A DNA stretch of 9,230 nucleotides from JACRPI01 sp041671005 (GCA_041671005.1 JBAZCJ010000047.1:1-9230), one strand, 5' to 3'. Positions 1-5,845 are shown, counted from the stretch's first letter. A program made the numbers and translations. Notes: a model not told the origin generated them from the letters alone.

Positions 1-694
1 TAGTTGCATTATAAGTTCCTCCTGAATATATTAAAGTATACCCAACATCTTGAACTGTTGCAGTAACTGAAGAAATTCCACGATCATCTGTAACTGCTGC
101 TTGCATAAGAACTGTTTCTAAGTTAGAAGCATATTCTGGAGTAAAAATTACTGAATTTATAACAGGATGTGTGTCTTCAATTCCTGTTTCTCCTGTATCA
201 ATTCCAGAATCTCCGGTATCAATACCTGTTTCTCCTGTATATTCAGATTCATGAATTGTAAAAGTAGGCCCTGATTCATAATTAAGTTGAGCAGTAATCC
301 CATTATCAGTTAAAAAAAAATTATAATCATGATCTCCTACAGAAAATGTATTTGGAGAAATAGTTACTGAAAACTCAGTATAATAAGACGCACCAAAAAA
401 AGAGGAGTTTTTTCTAGTTTCCCCTCGTTGAAGATCAAAAACCATTTCTGTGTTTAAAGTAGGATTAACAATAAATTGTCCTGTAAAATCACTATAAGAT
501 TCAATAGGATCATACGAAGTATAAGCATCTACATTAATAAGAACAGATTCAGATTCATCTATAAAAGTTCCATTATCAGAATCAGTAACTGAATAATCTC
601 CAACCAAAAGATCTGCAAGAGGAGCCAAACAACCAGATGAAATAGTAGGAGCTAAAGCAAGAACAATTGTTGATAAATCTTTACGAATACCCAT
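1..694 (-). CDS. Predicted secreted surface protein with Ig-like regions, N-terminal part (runs off the window)
   Basis: An open frame of 231 codons begins at the ATG at 694-692 and reaches the window edge without a stop, so the C-terminus is missing. The N-terminus (MGIRKDLS, then a hydrophobic stretch to residue 21) resembles a signal peptide, and ISSGC places a Cys at residue 22 like a loose lipobox, so a lipid-anchored protein is possible. Residues about 50-148 are Ser/Thr/Asp/Tyr-rich alternating segments ending in GPTFTI, as in Ig-like beta domains. Residues 153-173 are three 7-residue linker repeats. A second beta-rich region starts near residue 176. There are few Lys and many acidic residues, which suits an exterior location. 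The start is supported by a TATA box about 33-40 nt upstream and a weak GGGGAA just before the ATG. Function is unknown; an adhesin or cell-surface role is inference. Confidence 0.7.
   Translation of the reverse strand, partial: MGIRKDLSTIVLALAPTISSGCLAPLADLLVGDYSVTDSDNGTFIDESESVLINVDAYTSYDPIESYSDFTGQFIVNPTLNTEMVFDLQRGETRKNSSFFGASYYTEFSVTISPNTFSVGDHDYNFFLTDNGITAQLNYESGPTFTIHESEYTGETGIDTGDSGIDTGETGIEDTHPVINSVIFTPEYASNLETVLMQAAVTDDRGISSVTATVQDVGYTLIYSGGTYNAT
176..238 (-). repeat. Three tandem 21-nt repeats encoding a 7-residue linker
   Basis: Three in-frame 21-nt units encode TGETGID, TGDSGID and TGETGIE (residues 153-173) between the two beta-rich regions of the surface protein. The first and third units are nearly identical at DNA level and the middle one has diverged. 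This looks like a flexible acidic Thr/Gly interdomain linker that could vary in copy number by slippage. Confidence 0.75.
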
Positions 695-726
695 AGTTTC
701 CCCAAAAAGAAAGAAAGAAAAATCGA

Positions 727-734
727 TTTATAAA
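727..734 (-). promoter_or_regulatory. TATA box for the surface protein gene
   Basis: On the minus strand this reads TTTATAAA, 33-40 nt before the ATG at 694. That predicts a leader of roughly ten bases. A small inverted repeat (CCCT at 742-745 and AGGG at 750-753) lies just upstream of the box. It could be an operator, but four base pairs is weak evidence. Confidence 0.5.
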
Positions 735-832
735 GTTTTATCCCTTGTTAGGGGTTCATCTTTGCATTAAAAGCTCTATTTATTTAACAACAAAGGTTAA
801 TCAGAGGACATAAAAATTAATATTTGTACGAA

Positions 833-843
833 AAACATAAATA
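833..843 (+). promoter_or_regulatory. TATA-like promoter of the archease gene
   Basis: AAACATAAATA lies 23-33 nt before the ATG at 866, so the transcript would start at or very near the start codon. No Shine-Dalgarno sequence precedes the ATG (AGATTAACAAT). Both points favour a leaderless mRNA. Confidence 0.45.
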
Positions 844-865
844 GGAACTAAAATAGATTAACAAT

Positions 866-1288
866 ATGAAAAAATACGAATATCTTTCTCATACCTCAGA
901 AGAAAAATTTGCAGCATATGGCAAAACAGTAGAAGAAGCATTTTGCAATGCTGCATTAGCAGTAGAAAATATAATTGTACAAACAGATAAAGTAAAACCA
1001 ATAATAAAAAAAAAGATTATAATTGAAACAAAACATCTCAAAGGATTACTATTTGACTTTTTACAAGAATTACTTATTTTATTTGATAGTGAACATTTCA
1101 TTATTCATAAAATTACAGATATGCACATTCAACAAAAAGAAAGAGATTATGTGTTAGAATGCAATGCTCATGGAGATAATGCAAAACAATATTCTATGCT
1201 GTCTGGAGTTAAATCTGTCACATACAATGAAATGGAAATTAAACAAGAAAAAGAATTATGGACAGTCACTGCAGTTGTAGATGTTTAA
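866..1288 (+). CDS. Archease, RtcB-activating protein
   Basis: This 140-residue protein has the full length and layout of archease, the small cytoplasmic cofactor that speeds RtcB guanylylation and multiple turnover in tRNA splicing. Visible hallmarks are the N-terminal YEYLSHTSEE (counterpart of the family's HTAD region), YGKTVEEAFCNAALAV (18-33), the central LLFDFLQELLILFD (61-74), KSVTY (116-120), and the C-terminal tail ending VVDV with Asp139. The next gene, 43 nt downstream on the same strand, is rtcB, the usual partner, which strengthens the call. One oddity is that the HTAD motif, whose Asp belongs to the conserved acidic metal site in characterised archeases, reads HTSEE here. A Glu may stand in for the Asp. 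The start is favoured by homology and the TATA spacing. Confidence 0.92.
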   Translation: MKKYEYLSHTSEEKFAAYGKTVEEAFCNAALAVENIIVQTDKVKPIIKKKIIIETKHLKGLLFDFLQELLILFDSEHFIIHKITDMHIQQKERDYVLECNAHGDNAKQYSMLSGVKSVTYNEMEIKQEKELWTVTAVVDV

Positions 1289-1301
1289 AATTTGAGTAAT
1301 G

Positions 1302-1310
1302 TATATAAAT
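1302..1310 (+). promoter_or_regulatory. TATA box between archease and rtcB
   Basis: TATATAAAT lies 22-30 nt before the rtcB ATG at 1332 and just after the archease stop. It suggests that rtcB can be transcribed from its own leaderless promoter, besides any read-through from archease. Confidence 0.55.
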
Positions 1311-1331
1311 GAAACAGTCTTTTCTTAAGAT

Positions 1332-2771
1332 ATGACAAAACCAACGTTAAAAAGAATATCCTCTGTTGAATGGGAAATTCCAAAAACTGGAAATATGAAT
1401 GTACCTGTAAGAATTTTTGCTTCTGAAAAACTTATCAAACAAATGGAAACAGATGATTCTTTACATCAAGGAATGAATGTTGCATCATTACCAAATATTC
1501 AAAAATTCAGTTATATGATGCCTGATGCTCATCAAGGATATGGAATGAGTGTTGGTGGCGTTGCTGCATTTCCAGTTGAAAATGGAATTATCAGCCCAGG
1601 AATGACTGGATTTGACATTAATTGTGGAATTAGATTATTAACAACACCATTGACAAAAGAAAAAGTTGAACCAAAAATAAAAGAATTATTAGAAGAATTA
1701 TTCAAAAATGTTCCTAGTGGAGTTGGAAGAGATTCCAACATTCATCTCAAAAGGGAAGAACTTGACGATGTACTTAAGCGAGGATGCAAATGGGCTTTAG
1801 ATAACGGTTATGCTTTTGAAGAAGATGTAGAAGTAACAGAAAGCAATGGCTCCCTTTCCCTAGCTGATCCTACACATGTTTCTAATAATGCAAAAGATAG
1901 AGGAAAAAATCAGTTAGGAACACTTGGTGCAGGAAATCATTTTCTTGAAATACAATATGTTGATGAAATTTATGATAAAAAAGCTGCAAAAACGTTTGGC
2001 ATAACAGAAAAAAATCAAATATGTGTTATGATTCACTGTGGAAGTAGAGGTCTTGGTCATCAAGTATGTTCTGATTACTTAAGAAAATTTGAAGATACAT
2101 TTCCTGAAATAGCAGAAAAATTACCAGATAGAGATTTAATTTATGCACCAGCTAATACTCCGTTAGCAAAAGAATATTTTGGTGCAATGTGTGCATCTGC
2201 AAATTTTGCATGGACAAATAGACAAATAATTGCGCATGGGATTAGAAAAGCATTCAAAACAGTGTTAGGAGTTCCACCAAAAGAAATCACACAAGTATAT
2301 GATGTTGCACATAACATTATTAAAAAAGAATCTTATGAAATAGATGGTGAAATGAAAGAATTATATATCCATAGAAAAGGAGCAACAAGAGCGTTTGGTC
2401 CTGGAAATCCTGAAATTCCAAAAAAATACAAAGAAATTGGTCAGCCAATTCTTATTCCAGGTTCAATGGGAACTGCATCATTTGTATTAGTTGGTACCGT
2501 AAATGCTGCTGAAAAAAGCTTTGCATCAACAGCACATGGGGCTGGCAGAGTTATGAGCAGACATGAAGCAAATCAGCGATTTACTGGGGAAGGAACAAAA
2601 AAAGAACTTGAAGAACAGCATATTTATGTCAAAGCTGCATCATGGAAAGGCATTTCAGAAGAAGCACCAGGAGCGTATAAAGATATTGACGAAGTAGTCA
2701 AAGTCAGCCATGACGCAGGCATTGGAAATCTAGTTGTACGTTTAAAACCTCTAGGCGTTGTGAAAGGATAG
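1332..2771 (+). CDS. rtcB: RtcB, tRNA-splicing RNA ligase (3'-phosphate/5'-OH)
   Basis: RtcB joins RNA 2',3'-cyclic phosphate or 3'-phosphate ends to 5'-OH ends using GTP and Mn2+. In archaea it seals tRNA exons after splicing endonuclease cleavage. At 479 residues it is full length and carries every expected motif: MPDAHQGYG (63-71), GFDINCG (93-99) with metal ligands Asp95 and Cys98, GAGNHFLE (199-206) with Asn202 and His203, HCGSRGLGHQ (235-244), YDVAHN (323-328), the HRKGATRAFGPG loop (347-358), and STAHGAGR (399-406), whose His402 corresponds to the guanylylated catalytic histidine. The end, GVVKG, is typical. No intein interrupts it, unlike some archaeal RtcB proteins. It follows archease by 43 nt, and an intron-containing tRNA lies at 5743-5845. 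Nothing suggests loss of function. Confidence 0.98.
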   Translation: MTKPTLKRISSVEWEIPKTGNMNVPVRIFASEKLIKQMETDDSLHQGMNVASLPNIQKFSYMMPDAHQGYGMSVGGVAAFPVENGIISPGMTGFDINCGIRLLTTPLTKEKVEPKIKELLEELFKNVPSGVGRDSNIHLKREELDDVLKRGCKWALDNGYAFEEDVEVTESNGSLSLADPTHVSNNAKDRGKNQLGTLGAGNHFLEIQYVDEIYDKKAAKTFGITEKNQICVMIHCGSRGLGHQVCSDYLRKFEDTFPEIAEKLPDRDLIYAPANTPLAKEYFGAMCASANFAWTNRQIIAHGIRKAFKTVLGVPPKEITQVYDVAHNIIKKESYEIDGEMKELYIHRKGATRAFGPGNPEIPKKYKEIGQPILIPGSMGTASFVLVGTVNAAEKSFASTAHGAGRVMSRHEANQRFTGEGTKKELEEQHIYVKAASWKGISEEAPGAYKDIDEVVKVSHDAGIGNLVVRLKPLGVVKG

Positions 2772-2772
2772 G

Positions 2773-2781
2773 TTTATATAT
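2773..2781 (+). promoter_or_regulatory. TATA box of the Cys-rich membrane protein gene
   Basis: TTTATATAT starts one base after the rtcB stop codon and 37-45 nt before the ATG at 2818. That leaves room for a leader of about 15-20 nt, which contains the ribosome binding site at 2805-2810. Confidence 0.5.
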
Positions 2782-2804
2782 TTAATTTCTCAAAAAAGAT
2801 AGAA

Positions 2805-2810
2805 GAGGTG
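2805..2810 (+). promoter_or_regulatory. Strong Shine-Dalgarno site
   Basis: GAGGTG ends 7 nt before the ATG at 2818 and matches the anti-Shine-Dalgarno end of archaeal 16S rRNA (CACCTCC). It fixes the start of the Cys-rich protein. It is the strongest such site in the window; most neighbouring genes have none. Confidence 0.7.
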
Positions 2811-2817
2811 TTATTAT

Positions 2818-3303
2818 ATGTCAAAAAAAAAAGCAAATTTATATTTATTAGCAATAGTAGGTATTGTTGCAATTGTTGGGATCGTTGTTCTTATTTTAAA
2901 CAGCGTGGGAACATCATTAAATTTAGACAGTGATACTACAGGAATGGTATACCAAACCTTAAATCAAAAATATATAGAAAAAATGTCAACTACAAGAGAC
3001 GTCTCTGGTATAAGCACAAATCAAAAAGTAGTCGTTTATGGGGGAAATATTGTAGCAGAAGGAGCCACTGATATTAGTGCACAAGATGCTACTGTTAGTG
3101 GAATGGATTGTGGAACCCAACTTTGTTGTGGTGGAAAATGCGGCGGCTGTGCTGCATGTACATTAGATACATCACTAGGGTGTCAAGAGTGTCCACAAAA
3201 AATTACTACTACAAGAATAGATAAATATATGGGTGAAAATCCTGAAGATATGATGGAAGAATATGTTAATACTGAAGAAGAAGAAGATATAAACACATAT
3301 TAA
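2818..3303 (+). CDS. Single-pass membrane protein with eight-cysteine outer segment, function unknown
   Basis: I do not recognise a named family. The 161-residue protein starts MSKKKANLY, followed by one hydrophobic helix (about 8-28), so it should be an N-in, C-out membrane anchor by the positive-inside rule. Residues 30-95 are polar. A compact cluster of eight cysteines follows: Cys98, 103, 104, 108, 111, 114, 122 and 125, spaced CX4CCX3CX2CX2CX7CX2C and rich in Gly. Such spacing could bind a metal or Fe-S cluster or form disulfides outside the cell. The tail (138-161) is highly acidic. The start is set by a strong Shine-Dalgarno site. Its own TATA box and an AT-rich end suggest a single-gene unit downstream of rtcB. 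Short KKK-plus-helix proteins of this sort seem common in DPANN genomes (general knowledge, not checked). Confidence 0.8.
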   Translation: MSKKKANLYLLAIVGIVAIVGIVVLILNSVGTSLNLDSDTTGMVYQTLNQKYIEKMSTTRDVSGISTNQKVVVYGGNIVAEGATDISAQDATVSGMDCGTQLCCGGKCGGCAACTLDTSLGCQECPQKITTTRIDKYMGENPEDMMEEYVNTEEEEDINTY

Positions 3304-3311
3304 CACAATAA

Positions 3312-3342
3312 CTTTTTAAAACCTTCTTCCTTTCTTTTTTTT
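3312..3342 (+). promoter_or_regulatory. TATA-like box and pyrimidine tract before the 58-residue protein gene
   Basis: CTTTTTAAAACC (3312-3323) is a TATA-like element 20-31 nt before the ATG at 3343. The rest of the interval, up to the TTTTTTTT at 3335-3342, is a T/C-rich tract. It could also terminate transcription of the upstream Cys-rich gene, since archaeal termination often occurs at U-runs. Both roles are inferred from base composition and position. Confidence 0.35.
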
Positions 3343-3519
3343 ATGACTCGAGCAACAGAATTTATGGCGGGAATAAGTTTTATTATTGCACTACTTGCAA
3401 TAATTTACAGCTTTGTATTATTCAACATGAATATTGTTGATTGGGGAATATTCTTACTTGTTATTGGCTTTGTAACAATGCTATTTTTAGGAATAGTATT
3501 TTTAAGAACTAAAGATTAA
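3343..3519 (+). CDS. Small two-helix membrane protein, function unknown
   Basis: A 58-codon frame starts MTRATEFMAG and ends FLRTKD. It has two clear hydrophobic segments, at about residues 8-28 and 34-54, joined by a short polar turn (NMNIVDW), with charged residues only at the two ends. This is the pattern of a real hairpin membrane protein rather than a chance frame. A TATA-like element lies at the leaderless distance. Its last 11 nt overlap the end of the convergent metallophosphoesterase gene. I recognise no family. A second in-frame ATG at residue 8 would shorten the N-terminus without removing either helix. Confidence 0.6.
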   Translation: MTRATEFMAGISFIIALLAIIYSFVLFNMNIVDWGIFLLVIGFVTMLFLGIVFLRTKD

Positions 3520-4114
3520 TTATTGTTCCTTCTTTACCCACATTGATTACTTTTGTTTTACCAACCATTTCTTCAATACCTTCTGCTTCATGCACATGGC
3601 TACAAAGTAAAAAGTCAGGTTTAAATTCATGAATTGCTTTCGTTACACCTTTACTCCCAGCAATAAAATCAGAAAATTTTTCCATTGCAGTCTCTGAGGG
3701 ATGAACATGAGTAACCATTATTTTTTTCTGTAAATCTTTAATTTCTTTAAACCCTTTTCCTAAAATATCAAATAATTCTTTTTCTTGAAATTTTGTAACA
3801 GGCCCAATATTTGCTCCACCACACCCAAAAATACCAATGTTATCATATTTCACACTATACCCATGAATATTTTTAACACCATACATACTTACAAGAAAAT
3901 CTGCAGTTGCAAAACTATCATGATTGCCTGGGACAAAAAGCACTTTCTTTTTTTTCTTTAAAAATTTACCAAGGATATTATCTGGACTTTCATCAAAATT
4001 TGTAATATCTCCTGTTAAAATAACAAGATCAACATTTTCTTTTTCAGCCTTATTTGCTAATCGAGTAGCTAAACTTTGATCCCCATGAATATCACCAGCT
4101 GCAAGTATTTTCAT
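3509..4114 (-). CDS. Calcineurin-like metallophosphoesterase
   Basis: The 201-residue protein is a compact, single-domain member of the calcineurin-like phosphoesterase superfamily, enzymes that hydrolyse phosphomonoesters or diesters at a two-metal site. All core motifs are present in order: GDIHGD (7-12) with Asp8 and His10, TGDI (34-37) with Asp36, GNHD (63-66) with Asn64 and His65, THVHP (135-139), and SHVHEAEG (172-179) with His173 and His175. Cytoplasmic, with no signal peptide. The motif set resembles small archaeal predicted phosphoesterases of the Icc/YfcE kind. The substrate cannot be told from sequence. It is notably Lys-rich and has a single Arg. It sits alone, with its own TATA box and a convergent downstream neighbour overlapping by 11 nt. 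Confidence 0.93.
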   Translation of the reverse strand: MKILAAGDIHGDQSLATRLANKAEKENVDLVILTGDITNFDESPDNILGKFLKKKKKVLFVPGNHDSFATADFLVSMYGVKNIHGYSVKYDNIGIFGCGGANIGPVTKFQEKELFDILGKGFKEIKDLQKKIMVTHVHPSETAMEKFSDFIAGSKGVTKAIHEFKPDFLLCSHVHEAEGIEEMVGKTKVINVGKEGTIINL

Positions 4115-4135
4115 AAGAAGAAAAAAGATACAGAT

Positions 4136-4144
4136 AATTATAAA
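4136..4144 (-). promoter_or_regulatory. TATA box of the metallophosphoesterase gene
   Basis: On the minus strand this core lies in CTTTATAATTAT, 22-30 nt before the ATG at 4114, which implies a leaderless transcript. Confidence 0.5.
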
Positions 4145-4198
4145 GGTTTCTACCTACTTTAAAGAAGAAGATAAACTAGCAAGATAACCAGCTGCAGC

Positions 4199-5053
4199 TT
4201 ATTGCATTTTTAATTTGTTTGCATATTGCAATCCATTTGTTTCCGGAATATTGACTAAAATTAATGCAGAAGGATCTCTATATCCTAATTGTTTGTTTGC
4301 AACAAATTCTGGAGGAATAGGAAATGGATCAAACCAATAAAAAACTACACCTTCTTCACGTGCAATTTGTGCAAAACACTCTGTAACACCTATTAATGTT
4401 CCAGATCTTCTACCAAAATCATCATTAAAAATAATTCCCCCTTCATTCAATCTAACTAATGAGTGTTGAAATAATTCTCGAGTAGTATAATAATCATGTG
4501 CAGCATCAACAATAGCTAAATCAATTTTTTCACCACTTAACCAATCATCTAAAGTTCTTCTAAATTCTAGTGAACGAGCATCTGCCCGTACAAGTGTAAC
4601 TTTATGTTCTGCAGAAGAACCATGAAAATAATGACCAACAGGAAATTCTGTTTGATGCATAAATACTTCATCAGGACCCCATGGTGCGTGTTGTTCTAAA
4701 TTATATCGTACTTCATCAGGTAAATCAACAGTTAAAATGCGAGCATCAGAAGGTGATTCTTCTGCTAAAATTTGTGTAGTTAATCCATATTGAGTTCCAT
4801 ATTCAACAATACGTTTTGGTTTAAGCCAACGAACAAGTCTTATCAAAAATTCTCGTTCAGTACCATTCATTGTTCCATAAATTGGATTAGGATATTTTTC
4901 TGGATTATATGACTCATCCATCATTCCTGAAAAGATTCTTTGAAGATCCGAATAACCTATAGGAAATGGTCCTGGATATCTGGCAAATCTTTTTCCAAGA
5001 GGTCCTGCAATCTCTGTTGGCGGAAGAAATGTTGCTTTTCTTAAATTTGTCAT
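4199..5053 (-). CDS. Class I SAM-dependent methyltransferase (Methyltransf_24-like)
   Basis: Residues about 65-245 form a Rossmann-type SAM methyltransferase. Motif I is VEYGTQYG (83-90), an acidic residue ends strand 2 (TVDL, Asp110), RADAR (157-161) fits motif III, and IVDAAHDYYTTRELF (181-195) then EGGIIFNDDF (204-213) match the motif IV/V region of the Methyltransf_24 and O-methyltransferase-like families. The acceptor is unknown. The N-terminal 60 residues are Pro/Gly-rich and unassigned. By my count it has about 20 Arg to 10 Lys, opposite to its Lys-rich neighbours, which suggests horizontal origin followed by codon adjustment. It has its own TATA box and is divergent from the HAD gene. 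Past the TAA stop the same frame stays open for 14 more codons, so the C-terminus may have been shortened. Confidence 0.85.
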   Translation of the reverse strand: MTNLRKATFLPPTEIAGPLGKRFARYPGPFPIGYSDLQRIFSGMMDESYNPEKYPNPIYGTMNGTEREFLIRLVRWLKPKRIVEYGTQYGLTTQILAEESPSDARILTVDLPDEVRYNLEQHAPWGPDEVFMHQTEFPVGHYFHGSSAEHKVTLVRADARSLEFRRTLDDWLSGEKIDLAIVDAAHDYYTTRELFQHSLVRLNEGGIIFNDDFGRRSGTLIGVTECFAQIAREEGVVFYWFDPFPIPPEFVANKQLGYRDPSALILVNIPETNGLQYANKLKMQ

Positions 5054-5074
5054 ATAAGATAGTAATGACAGTTC

Positions 5075-5084
5075 ATTTTTAAAA
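5075..5084 (-). promoter_or_regulatory. TATA-like promoter of the methyltransferase gene
   Basis: On the minus strand this reads TTTTAAAAAT, 22-31 nt upstream of the ATG at 5053. It lies back to back with the HAD promoter in a 74-nt divergent spacer. Confidence 0.45.
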
Positions 5085-5095
5085 GTTATGAAACT

Positions 5096-5106
5096 TTTTA
5101 TAAATA
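5096..5106 (+). promoter_or_regulatory. TATA box of the HAD hydrolase gene
   Basis: TTTTATAAATA lies 22-32 nt before the ATG at 5128, followed by a pyrimidine-rich stretch and no Shine-Dalgarno site, so a leaderless mRNA is likely. Confidence 0.55.
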
Positions 5107-5127
5107 CCTTCTTTTTTCTTCCCTATC

Positions 5128-5736
5128 ATGCAACTTATTATATTTGATCTTGGAGGAATTTTAGTTCCTGAAGCTACAGAAAAACAAATATACCCAGAAA
5201 TTGCTAAGGAATTAAACATAACAGTAGAAGAATTTAATGAAGCAGTAAAAGACTTCAAGCCAATGGTTACAGAAGGATTTCTTACACTCAAAGAGATGTA
5301 CACAAAAATAATTACAAAATTCAAATTAAAAATAACACCTGAAAAAGTATTAGAAAAACATAAAGAATTATACATTAAATATTCTACAAAAAGAGATGAA
5401 GAAATAATAACATTAATTGAAAAATTGAAGATTAATTATGAAGTTGTTTGTTTAACAAATACAGAAACAGAAATTGCAGAGTATAATAAAGAGCATGGCC
5501 TATTTCAATATTTTGAAAAAGCATTTTTATCCTGCGAAATGAAAATAAAAAAACCAAATCCAGAGATTTATAAGAAGATCTGTCAAGAATGCAATTGTGC
5601 ATCAGAAGAAGCATTATTTATTGATGATAATGAAGAATATACAGATGGAGCAGTTGAAGCTGGATTAAACGTCATTTTATTCCACAATAAAAAACAATTA
5701 ATGAAAGATTTAGAAACATTAGGAATCTTGTTCTAA
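5128..5736 (+). CDS. HAD superfamily hydrolase (subfamily IA-like)
   Basis: The 202-residue protein shows the four haloacid dehalogenase-fold motifs: motif I FDLGG (6-10) with nucleophile Asp7, motif II LTNT (109-112) with Thr110, motif III KKPNPEIY (141-148) with Lys142, and motif IV FIDDNEEY (164-171) with Asp166 and Asp167. A helical cap (about 15-90) lies between motifs I and II, as in subfamily IA. The usual DxD of phosphatases reads DLG here, so the second Asp, the general acid/base, is Gly9. The same FDLG form is seen in YihX-like sugar phosphatases, so activity need not be lost, but the reaction cannot be named. The protein is Lys-rich with one Arg. It is a lone gene; its stop codon abuts the U-run that ends the opposing tRNA-Cys. 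Confidence 0.9.
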   Translation: MQLIIFDLGGILVPEATEKQIYPEIAKELNITVEEFNEAVKDFKPMVTEGFLTLKEMYTKIITKFKLKITPEKVLEKHKELYIKYSTKRDEEIITLIEKLKINYEVVCLTNTETEIAEYNKEHGLFQYFEKAFLSCEMKIKKPNPEIYKKICQECNCASEEALFIDDNEEYTDGAVEAGLNVILFHNKKQLMKDLETLGILF

Positions 5737-5740
5737 AAAA
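5735..5740 (-). terminator. U-run terminator after tRNA-Cys
   Basis: On the minus strand TTTTTT starts 3 nt after the tRNA-Cys discriminator base, a typical archaeal U-tract terminator. The same bases overlap the stop codon of the convergent HAD gene. Confidence 0.55.
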
Positions 5741-5742
5741 TA

Positions 5743-5845
5743 AGCGCCGGAAGGGACTCGAACCCCCGAATAACCGCTCTGCAGGCGGTCGCTTGCTATT
5801 AGTTGCAATCAAGCATCCTAATCTTAGCCGCTTGGCTACCGGCGC
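5743..5845 (-). tRNA. tRNA-Cys(GCA) with a 30-nt intron in the D arm
   Basis: Read on the minus strand, acceptor strands GCGCCGG (5845-5839) and CCGGCGC (5750-5744) pair perfectly, and the discriminator is U (5743), the usual base for tRNA-Cys. The anticodon arm is ACCGC-CUGCAGA-GCGGU with anticodon GCA at 5782-5780. The variable loop is UAUUC and the T arm is GGGGG-UUCGAGU-CCCUU with two G-U pairs. The interval between acceptor and anticodon stems is about 30 nt too long. Removing 5793-5822 restores a normal D arm (GCC, loop, GGC, then G) and a 72-nt tRNA plus discriminator. CCA is not encoded. A TATA box lies upstream and a U-run downstream. Confidence 0.9.
5793..5822 (-). other. Noncanonical tRNA intron with bulge-helix-bulge motif
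   Basis: The boundaries come from both tRNA folding and splice-site structure. The four exon bases GCUA (5828-5825) pair with intron bases UAGC (5798-5795) to give a 4-bp central helix. It is flanked by two 3-nt bulges on opposite strands, AGA (5824-5822) and AAG (5794-5792). Intron bases UUAG (5821-5818) pair with CUAA (5802-5799), and exon bases CG (5830-5829) pair with CG (5791-5790). Cutting after the second base of each bulge removes exactly 30 nt, between conventional positions 23 and 24. The outer helix has only two pairs, so this is a relaxed motif. An alternative GCUUG/CAAGC pairing competes with it. Confidence 0.82.

Noticed and set aside
176..238. CRISPR-like or mobile repeat
   Set aside because: The repeats are 21 nt, contiguous, in frame and without spacers, so they are a protein linker repeat.
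5801..5810. Second GCA as an alternative anticodon inside the tRNA-Cys intron region
   Set aside because: The flanking bases do not form a stem, whereas CUGCAGA at 5784-5778 has a perfect 5-bp anticodon stem.
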